Below are positions 25,195 to 32,867 of a stretch of DNA of 64,000 nucleotides, piece by piece. The stretch spans positions 1 through 64,000 of the forward strand of contig CAYLRN010000011.1 in NCBI GenBank assembly GCA_964386385.1, written 5' to 3'. Source of the DNA: RUG572 sp964386385. GTDB taxonomy: Bacteria; Verrucomicrobiota; Kiritimatiellia; RFP12; UBA1067. Each line of letters begins with the position of its first letter. Position 1 is the first letter of the stretch. The notes beneath the pieces are model-generated. The model worked only from the letters and a program-made list of their open reading frames with translations, was not told where the DNA came from and made no database searches. Made by a program: the position numbers and the translations under genes.

Positions 25195-26724
25195 ATGCCC
25201 GATTTCGCAGTGAATCCAGTCTCCCTGAACGTCGGCGGACTCTCCGCGCCGCCTGATGACGAGGCCTGTCTGCAGAATGCGACGCCGTTCGCCCTGCCGC
25301 AGCCGCCGTCCGATTCCGTCGCCCTCTTCCGGCGGGCGATGGCGGACGCCGAGCCGAATGCGCTTGCGCCGATTCTGGCGGACGCGCGCGGCGTCGCCGC
25401 CGCGCCGCATGATGGGATTTCGCCCAGGCCGGATGAAGTCCCGCAGAATGAAGCCCCGCATGAGAATGCGCCGCAACTGGACGTGACGCAAATGGATGCG
25501 CCGCGGCTGGACGAGCCGGACGCAGACGCGCAGCCGCAGTCCGCGCCGGTCGTGGCCGCGCCCTTGCCCGCCGCGCCGCGGCCGGCGGCGGAGAAGCCGC
25601 ATCCAGTGACGGCGACGGGACTGCCGTCGCCGGCGGTGCACTCCGAAACGCTGGATTCGCCGTCGCCGGCAGCGCCGCCTGAAACGGCGACTGCGTCGCC
25701 GGTCGTCGTGCCGGCGGATGCGCCGCAGATGGATGCGCCGAACTTTGAAACGCCTCGCGTGGACGCGCCGTTGCCGGCGGTGGCGCAACCGGAGACGGCT
25801 GACGCGCACGGCGCTGCCGCCGCGCCGCATGGCAGCGCTTCGCCCCGACCGGACGAAAACACGCGGTTGGACGCGCCGCAGATGGAAAGGCCGCGCGTGG
25901 ACGCGCACCCGCTTTCTGCCCCGTACGCGAATGCGACGGTTTCCGCGTCGGCTCGGACGGAGACGCTGGCCGCCGCCGTGTCCGGCATTGTCGAGGCGGT
26001 TGCGGCGGCGATTCCGCCGTCGCCGGCAGTGCACTCCGAAACGGTGGATTCGCCGACGGGCGTCGTGCCGGCGGATGCGCCGCAATTGGACGTCCCGGAC
26101 TTTGAAGCGCCGCGCGTGGCCGCGCAGCCGCCGACCGCTCCGCAGCCTACGGTGGCGGTTGCGCGGCCGGAGGCGGCGGACGCGCATGGCGTCGCAGTCG
26201 CGCCGCATGGCAGCGCTTCGCCCCGGCCGGACGAAAACACGCAGGAGGACGCGCCGCAGATGGAAAGGCCGCGTGTGGACGCGCTTCCGCTTTCCGTTCC
26301 CCGCGCGGATGCGCCGGTGTCCGCTGCGCCGTCGCAGGAGCTCGTCGCGTCGTCGGCCGGCGTGGCGCAGTCCGCGGAGGCCGCCGCCGCGTCGGCTAGG
26401 ACGGAGACGCTGGCCGCCGCCGTGTCCGGCATTGTCGAGGCGGTTGCGACGCAGATTCTCGTCACGCCCGCGCTGGCGCAGGGCGAGGGGACGGTGCGCA
26501 TGGTCTTGAAGCCTGACGTCCTTGACGGCGCGGTCGTGACGCTGACCGCGAAGGAGGGGACGTTGACCGTGACGGTGGCGCCGCCGACGGCGAAGGCGGC
26601 GTCCGCCGCCGCCGCCGCGCTGCCCCAGCTGGAGGTCGCGCTTGCCTCCCACGCTCCCGCATTTCACCATGTCGCGGTCGTCCTTACGTCCGCGCGAAAG
26701 GGATTGTCCAATGAAGCCACTTGA
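25195..26724 (+). CDS. sctP: T3SS needle-length ruler and substrate-specificity switch (YscP/FliK-like)
   Basis: The 509-residue product has a long Pro/Ala/Asp-rich, disordered-looking middle made of repeated segments, and a C-terminal ~85-residue domain with VRMVLKPDVLDGAVVTLTAK, the FliK/T3S4 pattern that triggers the switch from needle to translocator export. In Yersinia, ruler length sets needle length. A duplicated block of roughly 130-145 residues (see repeat entry) accounts for much of the size. It overlaps sctQ by 14 bases. Confidence 0.85.
   Translation: MPDFAVNPVSLNVGGLSAPPDDEACLQNATPFALPQPPSDSVALFRRAMADAEPNALAPILADARGVAAAPHDGISPRPDEVPQNEAPHENAPQLDVTQMDAPRLDEPDADAQPQSAPVVAAPLPAAPRPAAEKPHPVTATGLPSPAVHSETLDSPSPAAPPETATASPVVVPADAPQMDAPNFETPRVDAPLPAVAQPETADAHGAAAAPHGSASPRPDENTRLDAPQMERPRVDAHPLSAPYANATVSASARTETLAAAVSGIVEAVAAAIPPSPAVHSETVDSPTGVVPADAPQLDVPDFEAPRVAAQPPTAPQPTVAVARPEAADAHGVAVAPHGSASPRPDENTQEDAPQMERPRVDALPLSVPRADAPVSAAPSQELVASSAGVAQSAEAAAASARTETLAAAVSGIVEAVATQILVTPALAQGEGTVRMVLKPDVLDGAVVTLTAKEGTLTVTVAPPTAKAASAAAAALPQLEVALASHAPAFHHVAVVLTSARKGLSNEAT
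25624..26449 (+). repeat. internal duplication within sctP
   Basis: Two diverged copies of a ~400-base block follow each other inside the gene. Matching anchors: 25624-25662 and 26017-26055 (AVHSET.DSP), 25801 and 26179 onward (DAHG.A.APHGSASPRPDENT), 25951 and 26395 onward (ARTETLAAAVSGIVEAVA). The offsets are 393, 378 and 444 bases, all multiples of three, so later insertions and deletions kept the frame. Confidence 0.85.
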
Positions 26725-27604
26725 AATCCTCTGCGCCCGCCCGCGTGGCGTGGACGCGACGCCCGCCGCCATCCTGGCGTCTTCGGCGTTCGCGATGCCC
26801 TGCCGACTGGGCGACGAACCGGCGGCGCTGCGCCTTAACGCGGCGATTCCGTCCGACACGCTTGCGCTGTCCGTCAGCTTTGGCGACGAGCCGCACGTGC
26901 TGGCTCTCGCGCGGTCGCCGCGCTTCGCCGAACTCGATTCGGTCTGGGACGTCCGCGCCGACGTGCCGGACGTTCTGCTCCTCGCGCTCGTGGAGCGCGA
27001 CTGCGGGCCGCTGTTCCAGCTGCTGGAGAACGCCGTGCGGCGGCAGATGCGGCTGGTGGGGCTGGCGGACGGCGCCGACGAGACGGCGTTGTCCTTTCGA
27101 GTGGCCGGCGTCGCGTTCACGCTGTCGCGGTCGGCATCCGTCGTGGACGCGCTGGGGACGCCGCGCAATCTCGACCCGGCGGACGCCGCGCTGCGCGCGG
27201 TCGCGCTTTCCGCCGAGCCGGAGTATGCGGCGTTCGCCCTGTCAGACGCCGACATGGCCGGGCTTGCGCCCGGCGACGCGGTGCTGCTGCCGGAGATTGG
27301 CGCGTGTACGCCGCGTCTCGTCGTGGACGGACGCTTCGTCGCGGACGCGACGGGCGTCGTGCCGTATCGCGAGGCGGCGGACGGCGACGTCCGTCCGCCC
27401 GTGCGCGTTCGCGCCGCGCAGCCGTCCACGCTTACGCTGGGCGAACTGTTCGACGCGGCGGAGGGAGCCCTGGCCTCTGACCTGCTTGCCGCGCCGGCGG
27501 AGGCCGCCGCGCTGCGGCTTGTGCGGAATGGGCGGACGCTGGCGACGGGGACGCTGGGGCGGGTGGGCGACCAGGCCGCGTTCATCGTGGAGACGAAGGA
27601 GTAG
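26711..27604 (+). CDS. sctQ: T3SS sorting-platform pod protein (YscQ/SpaO-like)
   Basis: The 297-residue protein has a poorly conserved N-terminus and a SpoA (FliM/FliN C-terminal) domain in its last ~75 residues: PVRVRAAQPSTLTLGELFDA, then LRLVRNGRTLATGTLGRVGD, the strand order of that fold. In other systems an internal start makes a short SctQ-C product; a GTG lies at PVRVRA near the domain boundary but no strong ribosome site is visible. Forms the cytoplasmic pods with SctK and SctL. Confidence 0.85.
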   Translation: MKPLEILCARPRGVDATPAAILASSAFAMPCRLGDEPAALRLNAAIPSDTLALSVSFGDEPHVLALARSPRFAELDSVWDVRADVPDVLLLALVERDCGPLFQLLENAVRRQMRLVGLADGADETALSFRVAGVAFTLSRSASVVDALGTPRNLDPADAALRAVALSAEPEYAAFALSDADMAGLAPGDAVLLPEIGACTPRLVVDGRFVADATGVVPYREAADGDVRPPVRVRAAQPSTLTLGELFDAAEGALASDLLAAPAEAAALRLVRNGRTLATGTLGRVGDQAAFIVETKE

Positions 27605-27610
27605 CCGGCC

Positions 27611-28324
27611 ATGTTCCAGTCCGATCCGTTTACCCTGATCGTCCTCTTCGTCGGGCTGTCGCTGCTGCCGTTCGTGGCGATGGTTGCGACGTCGTATCTG
27701 AAGATCGTCGTTGTGATGTCGCTGATCCGCAACGCGCTGGGAATCCAGTCGATTCCGCCGAACATGGTGGTCAACGCATTGGCGATGATCCTGTCGTTCT
27801 ACGTAATGGCGCCCGTGGCGTCCGAATCATGGGCGATCGCGCAGAAGGAGCTCTCGGCCCGTCCCGCCGCCGCCGCGCAGGCTGCGGCCGCGCCGGGCGG
27901 AGCGCAGGCGTCGCGTCCTGCCGCCGCCACGTGGTTCGAGACGGACGCGCTGGCCCATGCGGCAGAGCCGTTCCGCAAGTTCCTGTCCGACCATACGTCG
28001 CCGCGGGACCGCGCGTTTTTCGTGAACACGGCGGAAACGCTGTGGAGCAAGGACGGGCAGGAGGCGAAGGTCGATCCGGAGAGCTTCTACGTCCTGCTTC
28101 CAGCGTTCTGCGTGTCGGAGCTCACGAAGTCGTTCCAGATTGGCTTTCTCGTCTATCTGCCGTTCATCGCCATTGACATAATCGTCTCGAACATCCTTCT
28201 TGCCATGGGCATGATGATGGTGTCGCCGGTCACGATTTCGCTGCCGTTCAAGCTGCTGCTGTTCGTGATGGTGAACGGCTGGACGCTGCTCATCCAGGGG
28301 CTTGTGAGGGGGTACGTGCTATGA
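27611..28324 (+). CDS. sctR: T3SS export apparatus membrane protein (YscR/FliP-like)
   Basis: The 237-residue product carries the strongly conserved SctR features: an N-terminal helix (FTLIVLFVGLSLLPFVAMVA), VVMSLIRNALGIQSIPPNMV, and the C-terminal signature LTKSFQIGFLVYLPFIAIDI with MGMMMVSPVTISLPFKLLLF. Five SctR subunits form the core of the export channel. A Pro/Ala-rich loop of ~35 residues after the second helix is longer than I expect for the family. Confidence 0.97.
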   Translation: MFQSDPFTLIVLFVGLSLLPFVAMVATSYLKIVVVMSLIRNALGIQSIPPNMVVNALAMILSFYVMAPVASESWAIAQKELSARPAAAAQAAAAPGGAQASRPAAATWFETDALAHAAEPFRKFLSDHTSPRDRAFFVNTAETLWSKDGQEAKVDPESFYVLLPAFCVSELTKSFQIGFLVYLPFIAIDIIVSNILLAMGMMMVSPVTISLPFKLLLFVMVNGWTLLIQGLVRGYVL

Positions 28325-28587
28325 GTTCGGCGCAGATTCTAGACTACGCGCAGATGTGCCTCTTCCTGGTGCTGCGCCTTTCGCTGCTGCCGATCGCCGT
28401 GGCGACTGTCATCGGCGTTCTCGTCTCTCTCCTGCAGGCGCTTACGCAGATCCAGGAGCAGACGCTGGGCTTCGCGGTGAAGCTCATCGCGATTTCGCTG
28501 ACGCTCGCCGTCTCGGCGTCGTGGATCGGGTCGTCGCTCCTCCTCTACACGCAGGACATCTTCACCCACTTTGCGCTGCTGAGGTAG
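28321..28587 (+). CDS. sctS: T3SS export apparatus membrane protein (YscS/FliQ-like)
   Basis: At 88 residues with two membrane helices (LRLSLLPIAVATVIGVLVSLLQ region and ISLTLAVSASWIGSSLLLY) and the conserved LQALTQIQEQTL loop, this is a textbook SctS/FliQ. Starts inside the sctR stop (ATGA). Confidence 0.96.
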   Translation: MSSAQILDYAQMCLFLVLRLSLLPIAVATVIGVLVSLLQALTQIQEQTLGFAVKLIAISLTLAVSASWIGSSLLLYTQDIFTHFALLR

Positions 28588-28592
28588 CCGTC

Positions 28593-29375
28593 GTGCCGTG
28601 CGTTGAATTCCATCGATGGGTACTGGCGGCGGTTCTGGCGATGGCGCGGATCGGGAGCGCGTTCGCCATCTGCCCGGCGCTTGCGGAGACGATGATACCG
28701 GGCGTTGCGCGGCGGGCGGCGACGCTGGCGTTCGCGTTTGCCGTCATTCCGTGCATCAAGGCGGAGATGCCGCCGGGCGAGCCGGTCTGGTGGGCGTTTG
28801 CGCTGCTCGCGGCGCGGGAGGCGTTCATCGGATTTCTGCTCGGCTTCTTCGCGGCGATTCCGTTCTGGGTGGCGGAGAACGTCGGCAACTTCATCGACAA
28901 CCAGCGTGGCGCGACGATGGGCGAGGTGTATTCGCCGCTGTCGGGAACGCAGGTCTCGACGACGGGGATTTTCTTCACCCAGCTCGTTTCGACGTTGTTC
29001 TTCACCGGCGGGGCGGTTCTCGTCTTTCTCGGCGCGCTCTACAAGAGCTACTCCGTATGGCCGGTGTTCGACGCCTCGCTGGCGTTCGCCCCTGACGCGC
29101 CCACGCAGGTTCTGGGGACGCTTGACGGGATGCTGCGGACGACGGGCGTCATCGCGGCGCCGATCATCATCGTGATGTTCCTTGCGACGCTTGGGCTGGG
29201 GCTTGTGAACCGCACGGCGCCGCAGCTCAACGTGTTCTTCCTCTCGATGCCGGTGAAGTCCGCCCTCGGCGTGGCTGCGCTTGTCGTCTATCTGCCGTTC
29301 ATCATGGACATGCTGACGTACGCCGACGACTCCTCCATCCTCGCCCCCGTGCGGAAGCTGCTCGGCGGCGCCTGA
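28593..29375 (+). CDS. sctT: T3SS export apparatus membrane protein (YscT/FliR-like)
   Basis: The start is GTG 28593 with a GAGG site eight bases upstream; no ATG fits. The 260-residue product has about six membrane helices and SctT/FliR motifs: MARIGSAFAICPALAE, REAFIGFLLGFFAAIPFW, VGNFIDNQRGATMGEVYSP. It is the last gene of the T3SS run; the next expected gene, sctU, does not follow. After it comes a short GC-rich inverted repeat without a T tract. Confidence 0.96.
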   Translation: MPCVEFHRWVLAAVLAMARIGSAFAICPALAETMIPGVARRAATLAFAFAVIPCIKAEMPPGEPVWWAFALLAAREAFIGFLLGFFAAIPFWVAENVGNFIDNQRGATMGEVYSPLSGTQVSTTGIFFTQLVSTLFFTGGAVLVFLGALYKSYSVWPVFDASLAFAPDAPTQVLGTLDGMLRTTGVIAAPIIIVMFLATLGLGLVNRTAPQLNVFFLSMPVKSALGVAALVVYLPFIMDMLTYADDSSILAPVRKLLGGA

Positions 29376-29579
29376 CGCCGCGACGTCTGTTCTGCCAATC
29401 CCGGTCCTGCATTCGCATTGACGCGGACATGTCATATCCTGTGCCATGACGGCACATGGCCGCATTCACTTTGAGAAGATACACTGCGGTCAACGGCGAA
29501 TTTGCGGGTGAATTGCAAGCGAAATGGCTCACCACGCCGAAGATTCCCGCGATGCACTTCGGCAGCGTTCTGAACTGTC

Positions 29580-30162
29580 TCATTCTCTCTCCTTTTCTTC
29601 CTTGACGTTCCGCGTTCCGTCCCGCGCGTCCCCGGCGGCGCCGAACTCGGCGGCGGTGAGGCCGCCGGGCGACGGGCGGTGGATCGAGTTGACCCACCGT
29701 TCGAGGGCGGCCACCTCGGCGCGCGTGCACCGCGAGAAGTCAGTCCCCTTCGGGAAGACCCTGCGGACGATGCGGCTGCAGTTCTCGACGGAGCCCTTCT
29801 CCCACGAGGCGCAGGCCCTCGTGTAGTGGACGGCGCATCCGGGCTCGCGGCCGATGGCCTCCTGACCGGGGAACTCGCATCCGTTGTCCGTGGTGACGGA
29901 CTTCGCGCCGGCCGCCGCGGGGTCGTACTCCGCGTACTGCCGCCTGTCGGCCCGGCGCGGGTCGGGGACGGTCTCGGCGACCTTCCCGCGGGCGAACTCC
30001 CTCCGCCACGTCGAGTACGCGAGCCCGTGCGCCTTCGCGAAGCCCCGCAGGGTGGGGTGCCCCCCCCCCGCGGACGAGCCCGTTCCAGTCCCTCGCGAGC
30101 ATCTCGCGCTGCTCCCGCACGAGGTGCGCCCCCGGGGCCTTGTGCATGGTATGATGTCTCAT
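29580..30162 (-). pseudogene. IS30-family transposase, frameshifted and internally deleted
   Basis: Read from ATG at 30162, the frame starts MRHHTMHKAPGAHLVREQRE and reaches a run of ten G (30069-30060). Removing one G joins it to a second frame with the helix-turn-helix-like LRGFAKAHGLAYSTWRREF, SVTTDNGCEF and SWEKGSVENCSRIVRRVFPK plus GTDF, the IS30 signature with the second Asp and the Glu of the DDE triad. The ~120 residues that should lie between YDPAAA and the TDNG strand, including the first catalytic Asp, are missing. So it is inactive even if the G run is a sequencing error. Confidence 0.8.
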
Positions 30163-30202
30163 GCCGCCTTTCCTCTGCCCGCGCAGATTTTTCCTTATGC
30201 GC

Positions 30203-30211
30203 ATTGTAGCA
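30203..30211 (-). promoter_or_regulatory. extended -10 element of the transposase remnant
   Basis: On the minus strand TGC-TACAAT lies ~40 bases before the transposase ATG and matches the form at 2432 and 52242. No convincing -35 is seen. Confidence 0.35.
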
Positions 30212-30388
30212 GATGGGAGGCGGCCTTTGCATCCGCCGGGCGCGTCTCCTTCGCCTTCCTTCTCTTCTTCGCCTTTCCCGCCTGTCCTTCTTCCTTTTCG
30301 CCTCCTGCCTCCAGCCCCCTTTCGGGTCTGTCCGCAGTGGTTCAGTATATGATGCACTTTTCACACTTTTCAGCGCGCGTCAGGATTC

Positions 30389-30417
30389 TTGATTGCCCGC
30401 GGACGATGTGGTAGAAT
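30389..30417 (+). promoter_or_regulatory. sigma70-type promoter
   Basis: TTGATT, 17 bases, TAGAAT, with TGG directly before the -10 (extended form). The ATG of the Lrp-like gene is 30 bases downstream of the -10. Confidence 0.75.
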
Positions 30418-30446
30418 CATCATGTTTTTCTTGAAGGACAATTGAG

Positions 30447-30764
30447 ATGAAGACGAAAACGGAAAAGGTAACCGCCGTAATCGAGTTGCGCATCACTCCG
30501 GCGAAGGACATCGGATTTGCGAAGCTGGCGAACAGGATCGCCAAGTTCCCGCAGGTCGACGCGTGCTTTCTGATGAGCGGCGCGTACGACCTGCTTGTGT
30601 TCGTCAGCGGAAAGTCGCTGCAGGACGTCGCGCAGTTCGTGTCCGCCGAACTCTCCACGATCGACGGCGTCCTGTCCACCGCGACGCACTTCATGCTCAA
30701 GACGTACAAGGCGAAGGGACTTCTCGCCGACTTCGCCGAGGACGTCCGCCTTCCGGTAGTCTGA
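30447..30764 (+). CDS. stand-alone Lrp/AsnC ligand-binding (RAM) domain protein
   Basis: The 105-residue product matches only the ligand-binding half of Lrp/AsnC regulators: VTAVIELRITPAKDIGFAKL, then FPQVDACFLMSGAYDLLVFV and IDGVLSTATHFMLKTYK, the beta-alpha-beta-beta-alpha-beta RAM fold. The N-terminal DNA-binding helix-turn-helix is absent, and the strong promoter lies directly upstream, so nothing has been cut off by the window. Such proteins bind amino acids as oligomers and may tune a partner. Its stop overlaps the start of the aminotransferase, a pairing like alaR-alaT in Bacillus. Confidence 0.85.
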   Translation: MKTKTEKVTAVIELRITPAKDIGFAKLANRIAKFPQVDACFLMSGAYDLLVFVSGKSLQDVAQFVSAELSTIDGVLSTATHFMLKTYKAKGLLADFAEDVRLPVV

Positions 30765-31939
30765 TGGCGCGTTCGTTCATAGCCCGCCACGTGGCGGAAC
30801 TGCCGAAGAGCGGAATACGCAAGTTCTTCGACATCGTCGCCCAGCGCAAGGACGTCGTGTCCCTGGGCGTGGGCGAGCCGGACTTCGACACGCCGTGGCA
30901 TGTCTCGCGCGCCGCGGTGACGTGCCTCGAGGACGGCGGGACGCACTACACGTCCAATCTCGGAACGCCGGCGCTTCGCCAGGAGATAGCCGCATACGTC
31001 AAGCGCCGCTTCAACGGCGAGTACGACTGGAAGGGCGAGATCCTAGTCACCGTCGGCGTCTCGGAGGCGATAGACCTGGCAGTCCGCGCGATCACGGAGC
31101 CCGGCGACGAGATACTCTACCACGAGCCGTGCTTCGTCTCCTATTCTCCCACGATCAGGATGGCGCACGGCGTCCCGGTGGCCGTCGAGACGCGGGTGGA
31201 GGACGAGTTCCGCCTTACCGTCGAGGCCCTTGAGGCCAGGGTGACGCCGAAGACGAAGGCGCTGCTGCTCAACTTCCCGTGCAATCCGACCGGCGCCACG
31301 CTGACGCCGGCCGGCATCCGCGCGATTTCGAAGTTCGTCATCAAGCACGACCTCCTGCTCCTCGCCGACGAGGTGTACAGCGAACTCGTCTACGGCGCGG
31401 GGGCGAAGCCGCTTTCATTCGCGTCCATCCCGGAGATGAAGGACCGTCTCGTGCTCCTGAACGGCTTTTCGAAGAGCTGGGCGATGACGGGCTACCGCCT
31501 CGGATACGCCTGCGGGCCGCGCGCGGTGATCGACACGATGATGAAGATCCACCAGTACGGCATCATGAGCGCGCCGACGCTGTCGCAGGCCGCCGGCGTT
31601 GAGGCGATGGCGCGCGGCGACGACGACGTGGCGCGGATGCGCGAGGAGTACCGCCGCCGCCGCGACCTCCTGGTGACGTCGCTGAACGAAATGGGGCTCA
31701 AGACGCTTCTCCCGAAGGGCGCATTCTACGTGTTCCCCGACATACGCTCCACGGGGCTTTCCTCCGAGGACTTCTGCGTGCGTCTGCTGGACCGCCATTC
31801 CGTCGCCTGCGTGCCGGGGTCCGCGTTCGGAGCCTGCGGCGAGGGGTTCATCCGCATGAGCTACGCTACGGCGTACGAGAAGATCCAGCTTGCGCTCGGA
31901 CGCATCCGCGACTTCCTTTCGGAACTGAAACAAGGCTAA
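30764..31939 (+). CDS. PLP-dependent class I/II aminotransferase
   Basis: The 391-residue fold-type I enzyme begins at ATG 30764 (TGATG overlap). Motifs: VSLGVGEPDFDTP, NFPCNPTGATL (Asn contacting PLP), ADEVYSELVY (Asp) and GFSKSWAMTGYRLGY with the PLP lysine at ~237; the Arg for the substrate carboxylate is in EGFIRMSYA. It belongs to the aspartate/alanine aminotransferase-like subgroup common beside Lrp-type regulators. The substrate cannot be told from sequence; alanine or aromatic amino acids are likely. Confidence 0.9.
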   Translation: MARSFIARHVAELPKSGIRKFFDIVAQRKDVVSLGVGEPDFDTPWHVSRAAVTCLEDGGTHYTSNLGTPALRQEIAAYVKRRFNGEYDWKGEILVTVGVSEAIDLAVRAITEPGDEILYHEPCFVSYSPTIRMAHGVPVAVETRVEDEFRLTVEALEARVTPKTKALLLNFPCNPTGATLTPAGIRAISKFVIKHDLLLLADEVYSELVYGAGAKPLSFASIPEMKDRLVLLNGFSKSWAMTGYRLGYACGPRAVIDTMMKIHQYGIMSAPTLSQAAGVEAMARGDDDVARMREEYRRRRDLLVTSLNEMGLKTLLPKGAFYVFPDIRSTGLSSEDFCVRLLDRHSVACVPGSAFGACGEGFIRMSYATAYEKIQLALGRIRDFLSELKQG

Positions 31940-31960
31940 CCAAGTGAAGGAGAATCCAAG

Positions 31961-32803
31961 ATGAAGAAGATCGTTTCCGCATTGACGGCTGTCGCCGCCG
32001 GCGCGCTTTGCGCTGCGGTCCCCGCCCTTGACACGTTCATCGCGCACCGCGGCGAGTCGAACGACGCGCCTGAAAACACGCTGCCGGCCTACAAGATGGC
32101 CGTCGACCGCGGCTTCGGCTTCGAGTGCGACGTATACCTTTCTGCGGACAAGCAGGTGTTCACGTTCCACGACAACGACCTGAAGCGCACCACCGCCGGC
32201 GCCTGCACGAAGAAGTGCGCGGAGGCCAGCTGGAAGGACGAGATCTCCAAGGTCGACGTCGGCGGCTGGGGCAAGTGGAAGGGATCGAAGTACTCGCCCA
32301 CCCGCCCGGCCCTACTCTCCGAGCTCCTCGAGCTCGCCGTCGACGGACGCCAGATCTACGTCGAGGTGAAGCCCGGCCCGGAGATCGTCCCCTACATCAA
32401 GGAGATATTCGCCAAGCAGTCCAAGGCCACGCCGAAGAACTCCCTCTTCATCTGCTTCAACAAGGCGACGTGCAAGGAACTCAAGCGCCTCATGCCGGAG
32501 TACAAGGTCTACTGGCTCACCGGCGCCCGCAGGGGATGGGGGAAGGGCGCTCCCGCCATCACCGCGCAGGACGTCGTCAACTCTCTGAAGGAGACCGGCT
32601 CCGACGGCGTGGACATCCTCTTCGACCCCGGCGTCATCACCTCCGACTTCATCAAGACCGTCAAGTCCGCCGGATACGAATTCCACGTCTGGACGGTGGA
32701 CAACCTCATGCAGTCGCTGCTCGCGTTCGAGCGCGGCGCCCAGACCGTCACCACCAACTGCGCCAAGCGCCAGCTGGACGAATACAACGCGATGACCAAG
32801 TAG
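31961..32803 (+). CDS. secreted glycerophosphodiester phosphodiesterase family protein
   Basis: The 280-residue product has a signal peptide (MKKIVSALTAVAAGALCAAV). GDPD motifs are intact: IAHRGESNDAPENT (catalytic His and the Glu of PENT), FECDVYLSADKQVFTFHDND (metal-binding Glu/Asp and second His) and YVEVKPGPE. It would hydrolyse glycerophosphodiesters outside the cytoplasm, releasing glycerol-3-phosphate. The CDP-glycerol-transferase-like gene 4 kb downstream makes a link to glycerophosphate polymers possible. GAAGGAG ribosome site. Confidence 0.92.
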   Translation: MKKIVSALTAVAAGALCAAVPALDTFIAHRGESNDAPENTLPAYKMAVDRGFGFECDVYLSADKQVFTFHDNDLKRTTAGACTKKCAEASWKDEISKVDVGGWGKWKGSKYSPTRPALLSELLELAVDGRQIYVEVKPGPEIVPYIKEIFAKQSKATPKNSLFICFNKATCKELKRLMPEYKVYWLTGARRGWGKGAPAITAQDVVNSLKETGSDGVDILFDPGVITSDFIKTVKSAGYEFHVWTVDNLMQSLLAFERGAQTVTTNCAKRQLDEYNAMTK

Positions 32804-32867
32804 ACCGCAGGCGTCCTTTGCCATGGCGGCGGACGCGAAGACGACACGCAGAAGCGCAGGAGAGAAA

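Larger units (their letters stand above)
29482..30341 (-). mobile_element. remnant of an IS30-like insertion element
   Basis: A decayed transposase frame (29580-30162) lies between short inverted ends: CACTGCGG at 29482-29489 and CCGCAGTG at 30334-30341. At ~860 bp it is shorter than a full IS30-type element (about 1.0-1.2 kb), consistent with the deletion seen in the gene. The ends are only 8 bp and uncertain, and no target duplication was found. A polypyrimidine tract (about 30247-30325, plus strand) lies inside the right end. Confidence 0.5.

Noticed and set aside
24892..27774. 960-codon open frame on the minus strand, and similar ones at 9755-11893, 11990-14323, 46553-48991 and 59434-62337
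   Set aside because: They lie opposite clear T3SS, permease and hydrolase genes, and translate into Arg/His/Gly-rich sequence with no family features. High GC leaves few stops on the opposite strand.
29301..29400. Rho-independent terminator after sctT
   Set aside because: A short GC-rich inverted repeat is present, but there is no T tract and the stem is only about six pairs.
30247..30325. polypyrimidine tract as an H-DNA or regulatory element
   Set aside because: It is long but irregular and sits inside a decayed insertion element; nothing in the context supports a role.
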